Under the pieces are notes generated by a model that did no database searches, was not told the DNA's origin, and saw only the letters and a list, made by a program, of their open reading frames with translations. A stretch of 8,021 nucleotides of DNA from Candidatus Pelagibacterales bacterium (GTDB lineage Bacteria; Pseudomonadota; Alphaproteobacteria; Pelagibacterales; AG-422-B15). The translations under genes were made by a program, and so were the position numbers. Shown here in pieces: positions 6,597-8,021 of the stretch. Every line of letters begins with the position of its first letter. Positions within the stretch are counted from its first letter, which is position 1. The stretch lies in contig JADHQX010000051.1 in assembly GCA_016777745.1 (NCBI GenBank), positions 1-8,021 of the forward strand, written 5' to 3'.

Positions 6597-8021
6597 TGAA
6601 ATCATTTAAATACGTCTTTTTATTTTTTTTAAGCACAACCTTATCTTCAAGAAGTTATATTGATTACGAATCTCCATATCATCCTGTTATTGGTAATTCT
6701 GGAATGGTTGTTTCACAAAATAATCTTTCTTCTGATATCGGCTTAGAAATTCTTAACAAAGGTGGTAATGCTATCGATGCTGCGGTTGCTGTTGGATTCT
6801 CTTTGGCTGTAACTCTTCCTAGAGCAGGAAATCTTGGGGGAGGGGGTTTCATGCTGGTTTATTTAGAAGAAAGTGATGAGATTTTTTATATAGATTATCG
6901 AAGCAAGTCTCCATTGAATTCAAACTTAGAAAATATATTTGATATCATTAATAACACTGGTAAGCCATATGTTACTGTTCCTAAAGACTTTGACTATGAT
7001 TTATTTGATGTTCTGGATGAGGGTTACAAAGCTTCAGCATTGCCAGGTACTGTTGCTGGGCTGCTTGATGCCCACTCACGTTTTGGCAAATTAACTTTAA
7101 AAGAGGTTTTAACTCCTGTTATTAAACAAGCCAGTGAAGGAATAGTTGTTTCTTATGATCTTTATAAAGCAATTGAAAGCACCCCAAGGCTTTTAAAAGA
7201 TCCTGAGTCGAAAAGAATTTATTTTAAAAATAATAAACCTATAAAAGAAAATTCTATTTTAAAGCTCCCTGACCTTGCTCAAACAATCTCATTAATTGCT
7301 GAGAATGGTAAAGACGGTTTTTATAAAGGAGTGACAGCAAAAAAAATAGATCAAGCAATGAAAAATAATAATGGGCTTTTATCTATTGAGGATTTTAGTG
7401 AATATAAAGCTTACATTAGACAACCAATCTCAACGGAATATAGGGGAAACAAAGTTTTTACTGCAGGTCCTCCATCTGGAGGCGGTATAACACTTCTTAC
7501 AGCTCTAAATATCCTAAGTTACTTTGATTTAGCTAAATATGAAAGTAATTCTGCAATGACCTATCATTTATTTTCTGAAGCTCTTAGAAGAGGGCACAAC
7601 AACAGATCGTCTGAAGTGGGCGATCCTCTTCACTATGATGTTCCAGTTAAAGAATTACTATCAAAAAAAAGAACAAAAGAGCTTGCTAAAACCATTAGTT
7701 TAAAAAAATCTACAAAGACCTCATCGATCAAGCCCTTAAATATCATTAATGAAAGTAGAGACACTACTCATTACTCAATCATAGACTCTGAAGGTAATGC
7801 AGTTTCAAATACCTATACCTTAGGAGCTTCTTTTGGCTCAGGAGTAACTATTCCTGGAACTGGTATTTTAATGAACAATCAAATGAATAATTTAACGTAT
7901 AGGTCTGGTGATGTTGAAAAAGAAGGAAGAAGGGTAAGTCTTGGAAATAGATTTAAGCCTGGCAAAAGGCCTATGAGTACAATGGCTCCGGTTATGATTT
8001 TTAATGAGAATAATGAATTAA
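6596..8021 (+). CDS. ggt: Gamma-glutamyltransferase-family Ntn hydrolase, 3'-truncated by window edge
   Basis: 475 codons are present; about 100 C-terminal residues are missing compared with E. coli Ggt (580). The family cleaves gamma-glutamyl amides such as glutathione after self-processing into large and small subunits. The N-terminus is basic then hydrophobic (MKSFKYVFLFFLSTTLSS), a probable Sec signal, so the enzyme should be periplasmic. Large-subunit marks are GGNAIDAAVAVGFSLAVT, NLGGGGFMLVYL and DYRSKSP with Arg102 (E. coli Arg114), and HLFSEALRRGHNNR. The processing site and nucleophile are in RDTTHYS, with Thr390 equivalent to E. coli Thr391. In the small subunit Gln429 (E. coli Gln430) is kept. 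Gly410, Asn432 and Thr462 replace E. coli Asn411, Asp433 and Ser463 at the same constant offset, so true gamma-glutamyl specificity is uncertain. The ATG overlaps the transporter stop (TAATG) and lacks its own ribosome-binding site, implying translational coupling. Confidence 0.93.
   Translation, partial: MKSFKYVFLFFLSTTLSSRSYIDYESPYHPVIGNSGMVVSQNNLSSDIGLEILNKGGNAIDAAVAVGFSLAVTLPRAGNLGGGGFMLVYLEESDEIFYIDYRSKSPLNSNLENIFDIINNTGKPYVTVPKDFDYDLFDVLDEGYKASALPGTVAGLLDAHSRFGKLTLKEVLTPVIKQASEGIVVSYDLYKAIESTPRLLKDPESKRIYFKNNKPIKENSILKLPDLAQTISLIAENGKDGFYKGVTAKKIDQAMKNNNGLLSIEDFSEYKAYIRQPISTEYRGNKVFTAGPPSGGGITLLTALNILSYFDLAKYESNSAMTYHLFSEALRRGHNNRSSEVGDPLHYDVPVKELLSKKRTKELAKTISLKKSTKTSSIKPLNIINESRDTTHYSIIDSEGNAVSNTYTLGASFGSGVTIPGTGILMNNQMNNLTYRSGDVEKEGRRVSLGNRFKPGKRPMSTMAPVMIFNENNEL

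Noticed and set aside
6836..6847. G-rich run standing out from the AT-rich background
   Set aside because: It simply encodes the conserved NLGGGGF segment of the GGT family.
1178..8021. Possible mobile or horizontally acquired island beside gltX
   Set aside because: No integrase, transposase, tRNA, terminal repeats or clear change in base composition was seen. The gene set looks like native chromosomal uptake functions.

Overview
The window is AT-rich, roughly one-third G+C by eye, and densely packed, with intergenic gaps of only about 110 and 66 bases. It looks like a free-living Gram-negative marine bacterium with a streamlined genome. The large TonB-dependent receptor requires an outer membrane. 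The protein styles are gammaproteobacterial, and together with the low G+C they make a SAR86-like lineage plausible. That placement is inference from style, not from a phylogenetic marker.

Layout from left to right: (1) the 3' part of gltX, glutamyl-tRNA synthetase, a housekeeping gene running off the left edge; (2) a LysR-type regulator on the minus strand, whose 3' end overlaps the 3' end of gltX by 38 bp; (3) a divergent 112-bp control region holding a perfect 15-bp T-N11-A palindrome (LysR-box type) and a consensus TATAAT; (4) a 970-residue TonB-dependent outer-membrane receptor with signal peptide, plug and barrel; (5) a strong intrinsic terminator; (6) a 478-residue DASS/SLC13-family inner-membrane anion symporter; (7) a gamma-glutamyltransferase-family Ntn hydrolase with a signal peptide, coupled to the symporter by a TAATG stop/start overlap and running off the right edge.

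Taken together, items 2 to 7 read as a small nutrient-uptake module beside gltX. The receptor would bring a substrate across the outer membrane. The exported GGT-family enzyme would split an amide in the periplasm. The DASS symporter would import a carboxylate, probably a dicarboxylate. The divergent LysR regulator would sense a related metabolite. The GGT homologue keeps the catalytic threonine, but three positions of the E. coli gamma-glutamyl pocket differ (N411 to G, D433 to N, S463 to T). This raises the possibility that it acts on a non-standard acyl amide, such as a glutaryl- or succinyl-type amide, whose released dicarboxylate would suit the neighbouring transporter. No mobile element, CRISPR array, tRNA or rRNA was recognised.
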